The notes beneath the pieces are model-generated. The model searched no databases. It saw only the letters and a program-made list of their open reading frames with translations, and was not told where the DNA came from. From positions 1-64,000 of the forward strand of contig NZ_WUYX01000030.1 in assembly GCF_009834785.1 (NCBI RefSeq): DNA of 64,000 nt. The letters are read 5' to 3'. Below, piece by piece: positions 8,276 through 15,959 of this stretch; the first letter of the stretch is position 1, and the number at the start of each line of letters is the position of its first letter. The translations under genes and the position numbers were made by a program. Source of the DNA: Natronorubrum halalkaliphilum. Its GTDB lineage: Archaea; Halobacteriota; Halobacteria; Halobacteriales; Natrialbaceae.

Positions 8276-9019
8276 TTACAGATCCATCCCGCCGTTGACG
8301 TCGATAACCTCGCCGGTCACGTACGAGGAGTCCTCGCTGGCGAGGAAGCGAACGACGGCGGCGATGTCTTCGACCTCCGCGAGTCGCTCGAGCGGGATTC
8401 CGGAGATGATCCGTTCCAAGACGGCGTCCGGCACGCTCTCGAGCATGTCCGTGCGGGTAAACCCGGGTGCGACGCAGTTGGCCGTCGAGCCGCCCTTGGC
8501 GAGTTCGAGGGCGATCGTCCGGGTGAAACCGAACATTCCGCTCTTGGCGGCGGCGTAGTTGGCCTGTCCGAAGTTGCCCTGTTTCCCGACGACGCTCGAG
8601 ATGTTGATGAGTCGGCCTTCGTCGGCGTTCCAGATGTCGTCGAAGAACACCTGCGTGCAGTTGAACATACCGCCGAGGTTGACGTCCATGACCCGATCCC
8701 ACTCCTCGCGGGTCATCTCGGTGAACTGTTCGTCGGCCGTGATGCCGGCGTTGTTGACCAGGACGTCCGCCGGGCCGAACGCCTCGTGGCAGACATCGCG
8801 CATGTTGTTGACGTCGTCGCGGTTAGTGACGTCGGCTTTAGCTGTGACCGCCTGGCCGCCGGCCGATTCGATCGTTTCGACGGCCTCGTGGGCCGACCCC
8901 TCCGAAGAGCGGTAGTTGATGACGACGTTTGCCCCCTCCTCACCGAGGTACTCCGCGATGCCTCGTCCGATACCACGCGCCGAGCCGGTGATGATGCAGG
9001 TGCGTCCATCCATGGACAT
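8276..9019 (-). CDS. phaB: Acetoacetyl-CoA reductase (SDR family)
   Basis: This NADPH-dependent short-chain dehydrogenase is predicted to reduce 3-ketoacyl-CoA to (R)-3-hydroxyacyl-CoA for PHA synthesis. The 247-residue protein has the Rossmann motif TGSARGIGRGIAEYL, NNAG, a catalytic Ser in INISSVVG, and YxxxK in NYAAAKSG. A FabG role in fatty acid synthesis cannot be excluded by sequence, but position directly after phaC favours PhaB. It probably has its own promoter: reading the minus strand, the AT-rich box GTTATTTACC sits about 28 nt before the ATG at 9019. Confidence 0.88.
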   Translation of the reverse strand: MSMDGRTCIITGSARGIGRGIAEYLGEEGANVVINYRSSEGSAHEAVETIESAGGQAVTAKADVTNRDDVNNMRDVCHEAFGPADVLVNNAGITADEQFTEMTREEWDRVMDVNLGGMFNCTQVFFDDIWNADEGRLINISSVVGKQGNFGQANYAAAKSGMFGFTRTIALELAKGGSTANCVAPGFTRTDMLESVPDAVLERIISGIPLERLAEVEDIAAVVRFLASEDSSYVTGEVIDVNGGMDL

Positions 9020-9109
9020 AGTACGTGAACATTACGCACCCGATGGTAAATAACGACCTGTTAGATATCGGAACTGAAAACGCGAACGGAACGGGAGAAG
9101 ACGATCGGG

Positions 9110-10735
9110 CTACCGGTCCCGAGCCTGGCCGATCCAGTCTTCGAGCCGGCTGGGTGACAGTCCCGTCTCGGTGGCGAGTTCCGCCACGTCGGCGGCTGCG
9201 AGCTGGTCGAACGTCTCGATCCCGGCCTCGGCCAGCGCGTCCGCGTAAGCCTGCCCGACACCGGAGAGTTCGGTGAGATCGTCGGTTTCGGCCTCGATCG
9301 CGGAGTCGGCCGCGGCAGTCTCGTCGGTGACGTCGTCGACGACGTCCTCGTCGACCGTCATCTCGCCCGGTTCCGCGGGCTCCGTCTGCACGTCGTCCGC
9401 CTCGCGTTCGGCGATCTCCGCGTCGGATCGGTCTTCGCCGTGGCGATCGCTGGTTTCGGCGTCGATGTCGGCGGTCTCCGCGGTCGTCGTGTCAGGCGAG
9501 TCGGCGGTGTCGCTCGTGTCCGCGGACTCGACGCTCGAGCCGCCGTCGGTGAGGTCCTCGGGACCGGATTCGTCACCGGCTACGTCTCCCGCGAGTGCGG
9601 CGTCCGCGTCTGCGGGTTCCGGCGTCTCGGTTTCGGTCTCGACATCGGTTCCGTTCGAGCGCGATTCGAACCACTCGCAGACGTCCGGCCAGAGTTCGTC
9701 GTGACTCCGCGAGGAGACCGACATCCCGATGTGACCCGTCGCGAACTCCATGATCTGGGTGTCGTTGGACGAAATAACGTCGTTAAACGGCTTGGAGGCC
9801 TCCGGCGGGATGAGGTGGTCGTACTCCGCGACGATCTGGAGCACCGGCATGTCGATGTTCGTGAGGTCGACGTGTTCACCGTTCAGGTGGAGTTCGTTCT
9901 CGTACAGCTTGTTCTCCTGATAGATGTCGCGGATGAACTCCTCGTAGACGGTTCCCGCGACGTCGATTCCCTCGTCGAGCCAGCGCTCCATGCGGGCGAA
10001 GTTCTCGACGAAGTCCTCGTCCTCCATGTTGTCGTAGAATCGGACGTACTTCGTTACGTTGTTCGCGACGGGATCCATCAGCGCGAAACCGACGTCCAGG
10101 AACTCCGCGGGGACGTTATCGAACGTCTCGGTGACCGTTTCGGGATCGTAGTAGTTCTCGGAGCCCCAGAGCTCGAGCACGCCGCCGTCGCCGGCGAAAC
10201 AGAGGCCGGCGGCCATCAGGGCGAGGTTCTCGACCTTCTCGGGGTACAGCGACGCGTACATGGCCGACTTCGTGCCGCCCATGCAGTAGCCGAGGATGTT
10301 GATCGAATCCTGACCGGAGCGCTCGCGGACGACGTCGACGCAGTTGTCGATGTAGCGGTTGACGTAGTCGTCGAGCGACAGCGTTCGATCCAGCTTGGAG
10401 GGTTCGCCCCAGTCGATCAGATAGACGTCGAAGCCGGCCTCGAGCAGCGTCTGGACCACCGAGCGATCCGGCTGCAGATCGAGGATGTAAGGCTTGTTGA
10501 TCAGCGCGTACGTAACGAGGATCGGGACGTCGTGTTGCTCCTCGGTCATCGGCTCGTAGTGGAGCAGTTTGAGCTTATTCTCCTCGTAGACGACCTCGCT
10601 CGGCGTCTGACCGACCTCGATATTCTCGATGGTTTCGGTCCGTTCGGGGGCGACGTTACTCTTTTCGGCCAGATCGGCCGTCGCTTCCCAGGCCTGGCGT
10701 TGCATGTCCAGGACGGTTGTGAACGGATTCATCAT
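9110..10735 (-). CDS. phaC: Class III PHA synthase subunit PhaC with acidic linker and C-terminal HhH module
   Basis: This is the catalytic subunit polymerising (R)-3-hydroxyacyl-CoA into polyhydroxyalkanoate. The alpha/beta-hydrolase core covers about 1-360. The lipase-like box GYCMGG places the nucleophile at Cys151, with Asp306 in AEYDHLIPP and His335 in GHIGM completing the triad. Bacterial class III PhaC ends near residue 360. Here a very acidic Asp/Glu/Ser/Thr linker (about 363-480) follows, then a helix-hairpin-helix-like module ([19 protein letters not shown] onward, 485-541). The start overlaps the phaE stop as ATGATGA, implying translational coupling. The tail may tether the enzyme to the granule or another partner (inference). 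Confidence 0.94.
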   Translation of the reverse strand: MMNPFTTVLDMQRQAWEATADLAEKSNVAPERTETIENIEVGQTPSEVVYEENKLKLLHYEPMTEEQHDVPILVTYALINKPYILDLQPDRSVVQTLLEAGFDVYLIDWGEPSKLDRTLSLDDYVNRYIDNCVDVVRERSGQDSINILGYCMGGTKSAMYASLYPEKVENLALMAAGLCFAGDGGVLELWGSENYYDPETVTETFDNVPAEFLDVGFALMDPVANNVTKYVRFYDNMEDEDFVENFARMERWLDEGIDVAGTVYEEFIRDIYQENKLYENELHLNGEHVDLTNIDMPVLQIVAEYDHLIPPEASKPFNDVISSNDTQIMEFATGHIGMSVSSRSHDELWPDVCEWFESRSNGTDVETETETPEPADADAALAGDVAGDESGPEDLTDGGSSVESADTSDTADSPDTTTAETADIDAETSDRHGEDRSDAEIAEREADDVQTEPAEPGEMTVDEDVVDDVTDETAAADSAIEAETDDLTELSGVGQAYADALAEAGIETFDQLAAADVAELATETGLSPSRLEDWIGQARDR

Positions 10736-11283
10736 TCCTCCTCGAGGTGTTCGAGGACGCGGTCCAGTTTCTGCTCGACGGCGTGTTGGCGGCGTTCGAG
10801 TTCGACGAGGCGGTCACCGACTTCGACGACGTCGTCTTCGGTCGCGAAGCCGAGCGTCCGCAGGGTGTCCTGAGAGGCTTCGTCGGCCTGTTGCTGGAGT
10901 TCGAGGACGTCGCCGACGGTCTCGCCCGTCATCTTGGCGAACGCGGTCGTCGACATGACGTCCTTGAACGCCTCGTTGGCCGTGTTGAGCCAGATATCGC
11001 GGAACTCCTCGATGTCGACGTCCTCGCCCTCGAACTGGTCGTTCATCCGGTCGACCATCTGCTGAGACGCGTTCATCCAGGTCTCGTAGGCGCGGGCGTA
11101 GCCCTCGACGCCGTCGGAGATTTCGTTCTCCTCGCTGACCTCGCCGACGGTCTCCGACCAGCTCTCGACGAACTGGGCCTGGGCTTCCATGTTCTCCTCG
11201 AGCGCATCGAGGAACTGTTCGTTCCACTGTTCGACGAAGGCGTTCCAGTTTTGCATCTGGGGCTGTGGATCTGTCATTGGCAT
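10732..11283 (-). CDS. phaE: PHA synthase subunit PhaE
   Basis: PhaE is the non-catalytic partner of the class III synthase and is needed for full PhaC activity. The 183-residue protein is almost entirely helical and acidic. It starts with the amphipathic segment [19 protein letters not shown] and ends in a predicted coiled coil ([20 protein letters not shown]). This is the short haloarchaeal form; bacterial PhaE is longer. An ATG at 11277 is an alternative start. It lies 46 nt after phaP and overlaps phaC, so phaRP and phaEC could be one or two transcripts. Confidence 0.87.
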   Translation of the reverse strand: MPMTDPQPQMQNWNAFVEQWNEQFLDALEENMEAQAQFVESWSETVGEVSEENEISDGVEGYARAYETWMNASQQMVDRMNDQFEGEDVDIEEFRDIWLNTANEAFKDVMSTTAFAKMTGETVGDVLELQQQADEASQDTLRTLGFATEDDVVEVGDRLVELERRQHAVEQKLDRVLEHLEEE

Positions 11284-11329
11284 AAAATTGGGAATCGATT
11301 GTCAAAAGGCTACGCCCTGTCGCGGCGGT

Positions 11330-11815
11330 CTACGCCGAAACGTCGAGCTCTTCTGCGGCCTCGCCGACGTTGTCGGCGACGGATTCGACGTTGGTCTCGA
11401 CCTGTTCGTGGGCCTCGAGGGCGGCGTCGAAGGAGCTGTCGACCATCTCAGCGTAGTTCGCGGCGAACTCGTCGTATGCGGCCTCGGACTCGTCGATAGC
11501 TTCGAGAACGGCTTCCAGCGACTGATGCTGTGCCTCGGTCGCGGAGTCGAAGCCTTCGTCGACGAGGTCACGCATCTCGTCGAACTCGGCGCTTCCCTCG
11601 GGCATCGAGGCCTCGAGGGCGTCGAAGTAGGCGTGGACGGCGCCCTTGGTGAGTTCCGCGTTGGACTCGAAGAGCGTGCTCGAGGACTCGACGGCATCGC
11701 CGAAGGCGCTGATCGAGGCCTTCTGTGCCTCGAGGGCGTCGTGGGTGAAGTTCTGGGATTGTTCGAGTGCGGTGCGCTGTGCGTCGAAGACGGCGGTGAA
11801 TGGGTTCTGAGTCAT
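11330..11815 (-). CDS. phaP: Phasin PhaP
   Basis: This is the predicted main protein coating PHA granules. The 161-residue protein is a long, acidic, amphipathic helical chain rich in Ala, Glu and Ser, with an N-terminal FTAVFDAQRTALEQSQ segment. Similar FxxVxDxQR openings occur in PhaC here ([10 protein letters not shown]), suggesting a shared granule-targeting helix. The start overlaps the phaR stop in an ATGA arrangement, so the two are translationally coupled, as in the phaRP operon described in Haloferax mediterranei. Confidence 0.85.
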   Translation of the reverse strand: MTQNPFTAVFDAQRTALEQSQNFTHDALEAQKASISAFGDAVESSSTLFESNAELTKGAVHAYFDALEASMPEGSAEFDEMRDLVDEGFDSATEAQHQSLEAVLEAIDESEAAYDEFAANYAEMVDSSFDAALEAHEQVETNVESVADNVGEAAEELDVSA

Positions 11816-12132
11816 GATTGATCCTCTCGGTTGCGTTTGACGGGGACGACGATCGTCTGGACGATATCTCCCTCTTCGATGTCGAGGGCTTCCCGTTCCG
11901 GACCGGGAATGCTTATTCGACCGCCGCTCTGGACACGGGCCTTGAACGTCGCCGTTCCCATATTCATGGGGCCGAGACCGGCTCCGGTATCGAACGGGTT
12001 CGAACTACCGGCCTGCATCAGCTTCTTCATCATCTCCTGCTGGGATTCGGCAACCTGCTCGCCCGCCTCCTGCATCTGTTCGGTGAACATCGCAGGGGGA
12101 AACCAGGGCGTTCGGTCGGAGTCGTCCGTCAT
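11812..12132 (-). CDS. phaR: AbrB/SpoVT-type PHA regulator PhaR
   Basis: A 106-residue protein whose C-terminal half (about 60-100) has the swapped-hairpin AbrB pattern KARVQSGGRISIPGPEREALDIEEGDIV. The N-terminal half is helical (WFPPAMFTEQMQEAGEQVAESQ) and could bind granules or the phasin. Haloarchaeal PhaR is known as a granule-associated repressor of the phaRP operon; gene order here is the same. The ATG at 12132 is preferred over 12144. Repeated GATACC/AGATGG motifs lie in the promoter (12160-12199) and are candidate binding sites. Confidence 0.85.
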   Translation of the reverse strand: MTDDSDRTPWFPPAMFTEQMQEAGEQVAESQQEMMKKLMQAGSSNPFDTGAGLGPMNMGTATFKARVQSGGRISIPGPEREALDIEEGDIVQTIVVPVKRNREDQS

Positions 12133-12159
12133 CACCAGTACCAATGCACTCGGTGCTGA

Positions 12160-12199
12160 TAAACGTTTCCACTAGATACCATCTGATACCATTAGATGG
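12160..12199. promoter_or_regulatory. phaRP promoter region with GATACC repeats (candidate PhaR operator)
   Basis: Upstream of phaR, the plus strand carries GATACC at 12175-12180 and again at 12185-12190, exactly 10 nt apart, so both lie on one face of the helix. CCATCT (12179-12184) and AGATGG (12194-12199) form an inverted repeat across the second copy. Reading towards phaR, a TATA-like GTTTATC lies near 12160-12166. The arrangement is what an AbrB-type dimer operator could look like; binding is inference. Confidence 0.45.
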
Positions 12200-12302
12200 G
12201 GCAGCCCGGATTGGACCTCCACTGAATGTTCCGGCTGACTGTCGTTCTGGACGGGGGCGATAGTCACCGTTGCCGACAGCAAGTCCCCCATCGAGAGGAC
12301 TC

Positions 12303-12320
12303 CTAGTAATAAATTACTAG
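12303..12320. promoter_or_regulatory. Perfect palindrome upstream of phaJ
   Basis: CTAGTAAT-AA-ATTACTAG is a perfect 8+2+8 inverted repeat located 74 nt before the phaJ start, between phaR and phaJ. Its AT content stands out against the surroundings. It could be an operator for the divergent PHA genes, or it could overlap a phaJ promoter element. The flanks contain AATCTACCGGAG and AAAGAAGTCATAACG but no better TATA box. Confidence 0.45.
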
Positions 12321-12393
12321 CAATCTACCGGAGTAACAGCGGCTTGGTGAAGCCAAAGAAGTCATAACGACCACACACCTAGCGACGCACTAG

Positions 12394-13029
12394 ATGACCA
12401 ACCAGAACGTTGCGAAACGGAACCTTGCCGCCATGACCGACGCGTGGACGTCGATGACCCAGACCTTCCTCGAGAGCGCAACCGCTGCAAACCGCGCTGC
12501 TATGTCCGCGATGCTCGTCCCTAGCACGTCGAACGGCTCCGACAGCAAGACCGTCGCCGCGTCGATCCCCTCGATCGACCACTCGAACCTCGACTGGCAG
12601 TTCGACCGGACCGTCGACGACTCGGATCATATCAGCGTCGGCGACACCGTCACGTTCGAGAAAGTTCTCAGCGAAGACGACGTCCGCGCGTTCGCCCACG
12701 TCAGCGGCGACACGAATCGACTCCACCTCGACGACGATTTCGCGGCCGATACCCGCTTCGGCGAACGGATCGTCCACGGGACGCTCGTCTCCGGTCTCAT
12801 CAGCGCCGCACTGGCTCGACTCCCCGGACTCACCATCTACCTCTCCCAGGACCTCGAGTTCAGCGGTCCCGTCGGCATCGGCGACCGCGTCTCCGCGCGC
12901 GTCGAAGTCGTCGAAAACCTCGGCAACGACCAGTACCGCCTCGAGACGGTCATTCGGAACGAAGATGACGACGCGACCGTGATCAACGGCGAGGCCGTCG
13001 TGCTGATCGACGACCTGCCGGCGGAGTAG
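12394..13029 (+). CDS. phaJ: (R)-specific enoyl-CoA hydratase PhaJ with phasin-like N-terminus
   Basis: A MaoC-like hot-dog hydratase that should supply (R)-3-hydroxyacyl-CoA from beta-oxidation intermediates for PHA synthesis. The catalytic block AHVSGDTNRLHLDDDFA gives Asp106 and His111, followed by RFGERIVHGTL. Residues 1-60 are an extra helical region (AAMTDAWTSMTQTFLESATA) absent from minimal MaoC enzymes and similar in style to the phasin and PhaE helices, which suggests attachment to granules (inference). It diverges from phaR; the intergenic palindrome at 12303 may control it. Confidence 0.88.
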   Translation: MTNQNVAKRNLAAMTDAWTSMTQTFLESATAANRAAMSAMLVPSTSNGSDSKTVAASIPSIDHSNLDWQFDRTVDDSDHISVGDTVTFEKVLSEDDVRAFAHVSGDTNRLHLDDDFAADTRFGERIVHGTLVSGLISAALARLPGLTIYLSQDLEFSGPVGIGDRVSARVEVVENLGNDQYRLETVIRNEDDDATVINGEAVVLIDDLPAE

Positions 13030-13152
13030 TCCGACGCATCCGTCGACGCCCGGTCAGCGCGCATATCCGTGGTTACTGGTTCGGTTTCCCCGCCCGGTCC
13101 GCCCGTCATCGGCGACAGAAATGAGGATTTTGCGACAGTTTTCCGTTCTCCG

Positions 13153-13164
13153 ACAGTATAAGTA
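13153..13164 (+). promoter_or_regulatory. Promoter of the phosphohexomutase gene
   Basis: The AT-rich box ACAGTATAAGTA lies 24-35 nt before the ATG at 13188, the spacing expected for a TATA box driving a leaderless haloarchaeal transcript. Confidence 0.5.
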
Positions 13165-13187
13165 GTTCCTCGCGGAACGGCACCCAT

Positions 13188-14606
13188 ATGACGCTATTCG
13201 GGACAGCAGGGATCCGCGGCCCAGTCGAGGAGGTCACGCCGTCGCTTGCGCTCTCGGTCGGCCAGGCCGCCGGCGAGCCGGGCGCGACGTTCGTGATCGG
13301 CCGCGACGGCCGGGTAACGGGTCCGGCACTCGCCGCGGCCGTCGAAGCCGGCCTCGAGAGCGCCGGTGCCGACGTCTACCGGATCGGACAGGTGCCGACG
13401 CCGGCGCTCGCGTTCGCCTCGCGCGGCCGAAAGGGCGTGATGCTCACCGCGAGCCACAACCCGCCCGAAGACAACGGAATCAAACTCTTTGCAAACGGCG
13501 TCGAGTACGACCGCAACGCCGAACGAGCCGTCGAAGCGCAGGTCGCAACCGACGACTCTGCGGCCGGACTCGCCCGCTGGGACGAGTGGGGCCGATCGAC
13601 GAAAGTCGACGTCCTCGAGCAGTACCGTGACGGCGTCGTCTCCTACGTTCGCGACCAGTTCGGCGAGGCGGATCGAACCCGATCGACCGAGCCTTTGCTA
13701 CTCGCCGACCTGTCCGTTGCCGTCGACTGTGGCAACGGCATGGGATCGCTCGCAACGCCACACGTGCTCGAGCGCCTCGGTGCCGACGTCGTCGCGGTCA
13801 ACGCGAACGTCGACGGCCACTTCGACGCTCGCGAGAGCAAACCGACGCCGGAGACGCTGTCGGAGTTCACCGCCTTCCTCGCGGACGGTCGGTTCGACCT
13901 CGGACTGGCCCACGACGGCGACGGAGACCGTCTCGTCGTGCTCGGTCCCGACGGGGCCGTGATCCACGAAGACACCGTCCTCGCGGTCGTCGCAGCCCAC
14001 TATACGGCGGCGAGCGAGGTCGGCGACCCAGTCGTCGTCACCACGCCCAACGCCTCGGCTCGTATCGACGAACAGGTCCGAAACGCCGGCGGGCGCGTCG
14101 AACGGGTCCGCCTCGGCGCGCTTCACGAAGGCATCGCTCGAGTGCGTCGGGACGCCGCCGACACGACCGATGACTCGAGCGACGAAACGGCGGTCGTCTT
14201 CGCGGCCGAACCGTGGAAACACATCCACACCGCCTTCGGCGGCTGGATCGACGCCGTCGCGAGCGCCGCCACGGTCGGCGCGCTCGTCGCCGACGCCGGC
14301 GGGACGGACTCGCTACGTGCTCCCGTCACCGAACGCCCCTACCGGAAGGTCAGCGTCGACTGCCCCGACGAGGCGAAGGCCGATACGATGACCGCTCTCG
14401 AGACCGACCTCCCCGAGGCGTTCCCCGACGCAACGGTCGACACCGACTACGGCGTCCGCCTCGAGTTCGCCGATGCGTCCTGGGTTCTCGTCCGACCGAG
14501 CGGCACCGAACCCTACGTGCGGATCTACGCCGAAAGCGATACCGTCGACGAACTGGTCGCAGACGCGCGTGACGTCGTCGAGTCGACCGTCGACGACTCG
14601 AAGTAG
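13188..14606 (+). CDS. Phosphohexomutase (phosphoglucomutase/phosphomannomutase family)
   Basis: This enzyme interconverts hexose 1- and 6-phosphates, or the glucosamine analogue. The 472-residue alpha-D-phosphohexomutase has all four domains. Its opening FGTAGIRG is followed by the phosphoserine loop TASHNPPEDNG (Ser89), the magnesium loop DGDGDR (243-248) and the phosphate-binding loop RPSGTEPYVRIYAE near 447. An acidic insertion (RDAADTTDDSSDE, about 322-334) is haloarchaeal in style. Sequence alone does not separate PGM, PMM and GlmM activity. It is preceded by its own TATA box and followed by palindrome P2 at 14658. Confidence 0.92.
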   Translation: MTLFGTAGIRGPVEEVTPSLALSVGQAAGEPGATFVIGRDGRVTGPALAAAVEAGLESAGADVYRIGQVPTPALAFASRGRKGVMLTASHNPPEDNGIKLFANGVEYDRNAERAVEAQVATDDSAAGLARWDEWGRSTKVDVLEQYRDGVVSYVRDQFGEADRTRSTEPLLLADLSVAVDCGNGMGSLATPHVLERLGADVVAVNANVDGHFDARESKPTPETLSEFTAFLADGRFDLGLAHDGDGDRLVVLGPDGAVIHEDTVLAVVAAHYTAASEVGDPVVVTTPNASARIDEQVRNAGGRVERVRLGALHEGIARVRRDAADTTDDSSDETAVVFAAEPWKHIHTAFGGWIDAVASAATVGALVADAGGTDSLRAPVTERPYRKVSVDCPDEAKADTMTALETDLPEAFPDATVDTDYGVRLEFADASWVLVRPSGTEPYVRIYAESDTVDELVADARDVVESTVDDSK

Positions 14607-14657
14607 CGTCGGAGGCGATTTCCGACGCCGACACCAGTCTCCACCTTCGTCGGTTGT

Positions 14658-14739
14658 TATACTGCCGGACAGAACTATTGTGAAGATTCACCGTCTCCGT
14701 CCGGCGAATCTTCATCATTGACTTCTGTCCGGCAGTATA
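14658..14739. repeat. Palindromic element P2, copy 1 (82 nt)
   Basis: The outer arms TATACTGCCGGACAGAA (14658-14674) and TTCTGTCCGGCAGTATA (14723-14739) are perfectly complementary over 17 nt. An inner pair, TGAAGATTC (14681-14689) and GAATCTTCA (14706-14714), forms a second perfect stem. The element lies between the phosphohexomutase stop and the BMP lipoprotein promoter. A shorter relative lies at 37798-37846. It could act as a bidirectional terminator or be a non-autonomous mobile element; no target duplication was seen. Confidence 0.8.
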
Positions 14740-14860
14740 CGCGAGCGGATCCGCACTCGTCGAATCGACCGGTTCGTATACGGAAACGGCGGTGAGAGAA
14801 CTGGCTTGGGGCCTGTGGAATATGTTTAACCACTTATTCGATTTGTACTACAGTTCGACG

Positions 14861-14876
14861 AGTATAAAGGGGAGGT
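14861..14876 (+). promoter_or_regulatory. Promoter and GGAGGT motif before the nucleoside importer operon
   Basis: AGTATAAAGG (14861-14870) is a good TATA box 24-33 nt before the ATG at 14894, followed directly by GGAGGT (14871-14876). The latter is too far from the ATG to be a normal ribosome binding site if the transcript is leaderless. Confidence 0.5.
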
Positions 14877-14893
14877 CTGCGTTAGATGATACC

Positions 14894-15949
14894 ATGCCAC
14901 GCGATAGGCGAACGGTACTGAAGGGTGCGGGGGTTGCTGGACTGACGGCGATGGCCGGTTGTGTCGGCGGCTTCGGTGACGAAGCGGAGGACACAGAGGC
15001 GCGGGTCGGCATGGTGTACGCGACCGGCGGCCTCGGCGACAACTCGTTCAACGATATGGCCCAGGAAGGGGTGTTGACTGCACAGGACGATTACGATATC
15101 GCATTCGACGAGAGCGAACCGGAAAGCGAAGGTGAGTTCGACGGTGCACAGCGTGACTTCGCCGAATCCGGCGACTACGATCTGATCAGTTGCATCGGCT
15201 TCGCCCAGGAAGACGCACTCTCCGGGAACGCGCCCGAGTATCCCGATCAAAACTTCATCATCATCGACGCGGTCCTCGAGGAGGACAACGTTCGAAGCTA
15301 CGTGTTCGGCGAGCCTGAAGGATCGTTTCAGGTCGGTCACCTGTCAGGTCTGCTGACCGGTGAGGAGTTTTCGGCTGGTGACGGCGAGACGAACACGGAC
15401 GCGGATGTCGTTGGCTTCGTCGGCGGCGTCGAGTCGCCCCTGATTCAGTCGTTCGAGGCCGGCTTCGAGGCCGGCGTCGAGCACGCGAACGAGGATGCCG
15501 ACGTCGTCTCGTCGTATGTCGGCGACTTCAACGACACGGCCGGCGGACAGGAGGCAGCGCTCTCGATGTACCAGGACCACGACGCCGACATTGTCTTCCA
15601 CGCAGCGGGTGCGACCGGCGTCGGCGTTTTCCAGGCCGCCGAGTCCGAAGGTCGGTTCGCGATCGGTGTCGACGCCGATCAGTCGCTCACCGAATCCGAT
15701 TACGCCGACGTGATCCTCGCGAGTATGGTCAAGCAGGTCGACACCGCGGTCTACACCGCCGTTGAATCGGTCGTCAACGATGAGTTCGAAGGCGGCGAGG
15801 TCGAAGAGCTCGGCCTCGAAGAGGACGGCGTTGCGGCCGTCTACGGCGATACGATCGGCGACGAGATTCCCGACGATGTCAAAGATCAACTCGAGGAGTC
15901 CAGACAGGCGATCATCGACGGCGAGATCGATGTCCCACAAGAACCGTAA
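14894..15949 (+). CDS. BMP-family nucleoside-binding lipoprotein (ABC importer)
   Basis: This is the predicted extracellular substrate-binding protein of a nucleoside ABC importer. A Tat motif with Arg5-Arg6 (DRRTVLKGAG) and a lipobox ending at Cys23 (LTAMAGC) indicate Tat export and lipid anchoring. The periplasmic-binding BMP/PnrA fold follows: VGMVYATGGLGDNSFND, EGSFQVGHLSGLL, FVGGVESP and HAAGATGVGVFQAA are characteristic. The longer frame to 14792 is rejected because the Tat signal begins at 14894 and a TATA box precedes it. The next three genes encode the matching ATPase and permeases, only 10 nt downstream. Confidence 0.92.
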   Translation: MPRDRRTVLKGAGVAGLTAMAGCVGGFGDEAEDTEARVGMVYATGGLGDNSFNDMAQEGVLTAQDDYDIAFDESEPESEGEFDGAQRDFAESGDYDLISCIGFAQEDALSGNAPEYPDQNFIIIDAVLEEDNVRSYVFGEPEGSFQVGHLSGLLTGEEFSAGDGETNTDADVVGFVGGVESPLIQSFEAGFEAGVEHANEDADVVSSYVGDFNDTAGGQEAALSMYQDHDADIVFHAAGATGVGVFQAAESEGRFAIGVDADQSLTESDYADVILASMVKQVDTAVYTAVESVVNDEFEGGEVEELGLEEDGVAAVYGDTIGDEIPDDVKDQLEESRQAIIDGEIDVPQEP

Positions 15950-15959
15950 CGCATGACGT

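Noticed and set aside
9440-10873. Plus-strand open frame of 477 codons opposite phaC
   Set aside because: Antisense shadow of phaC and phaE, both of which have catalytic or family motifs.
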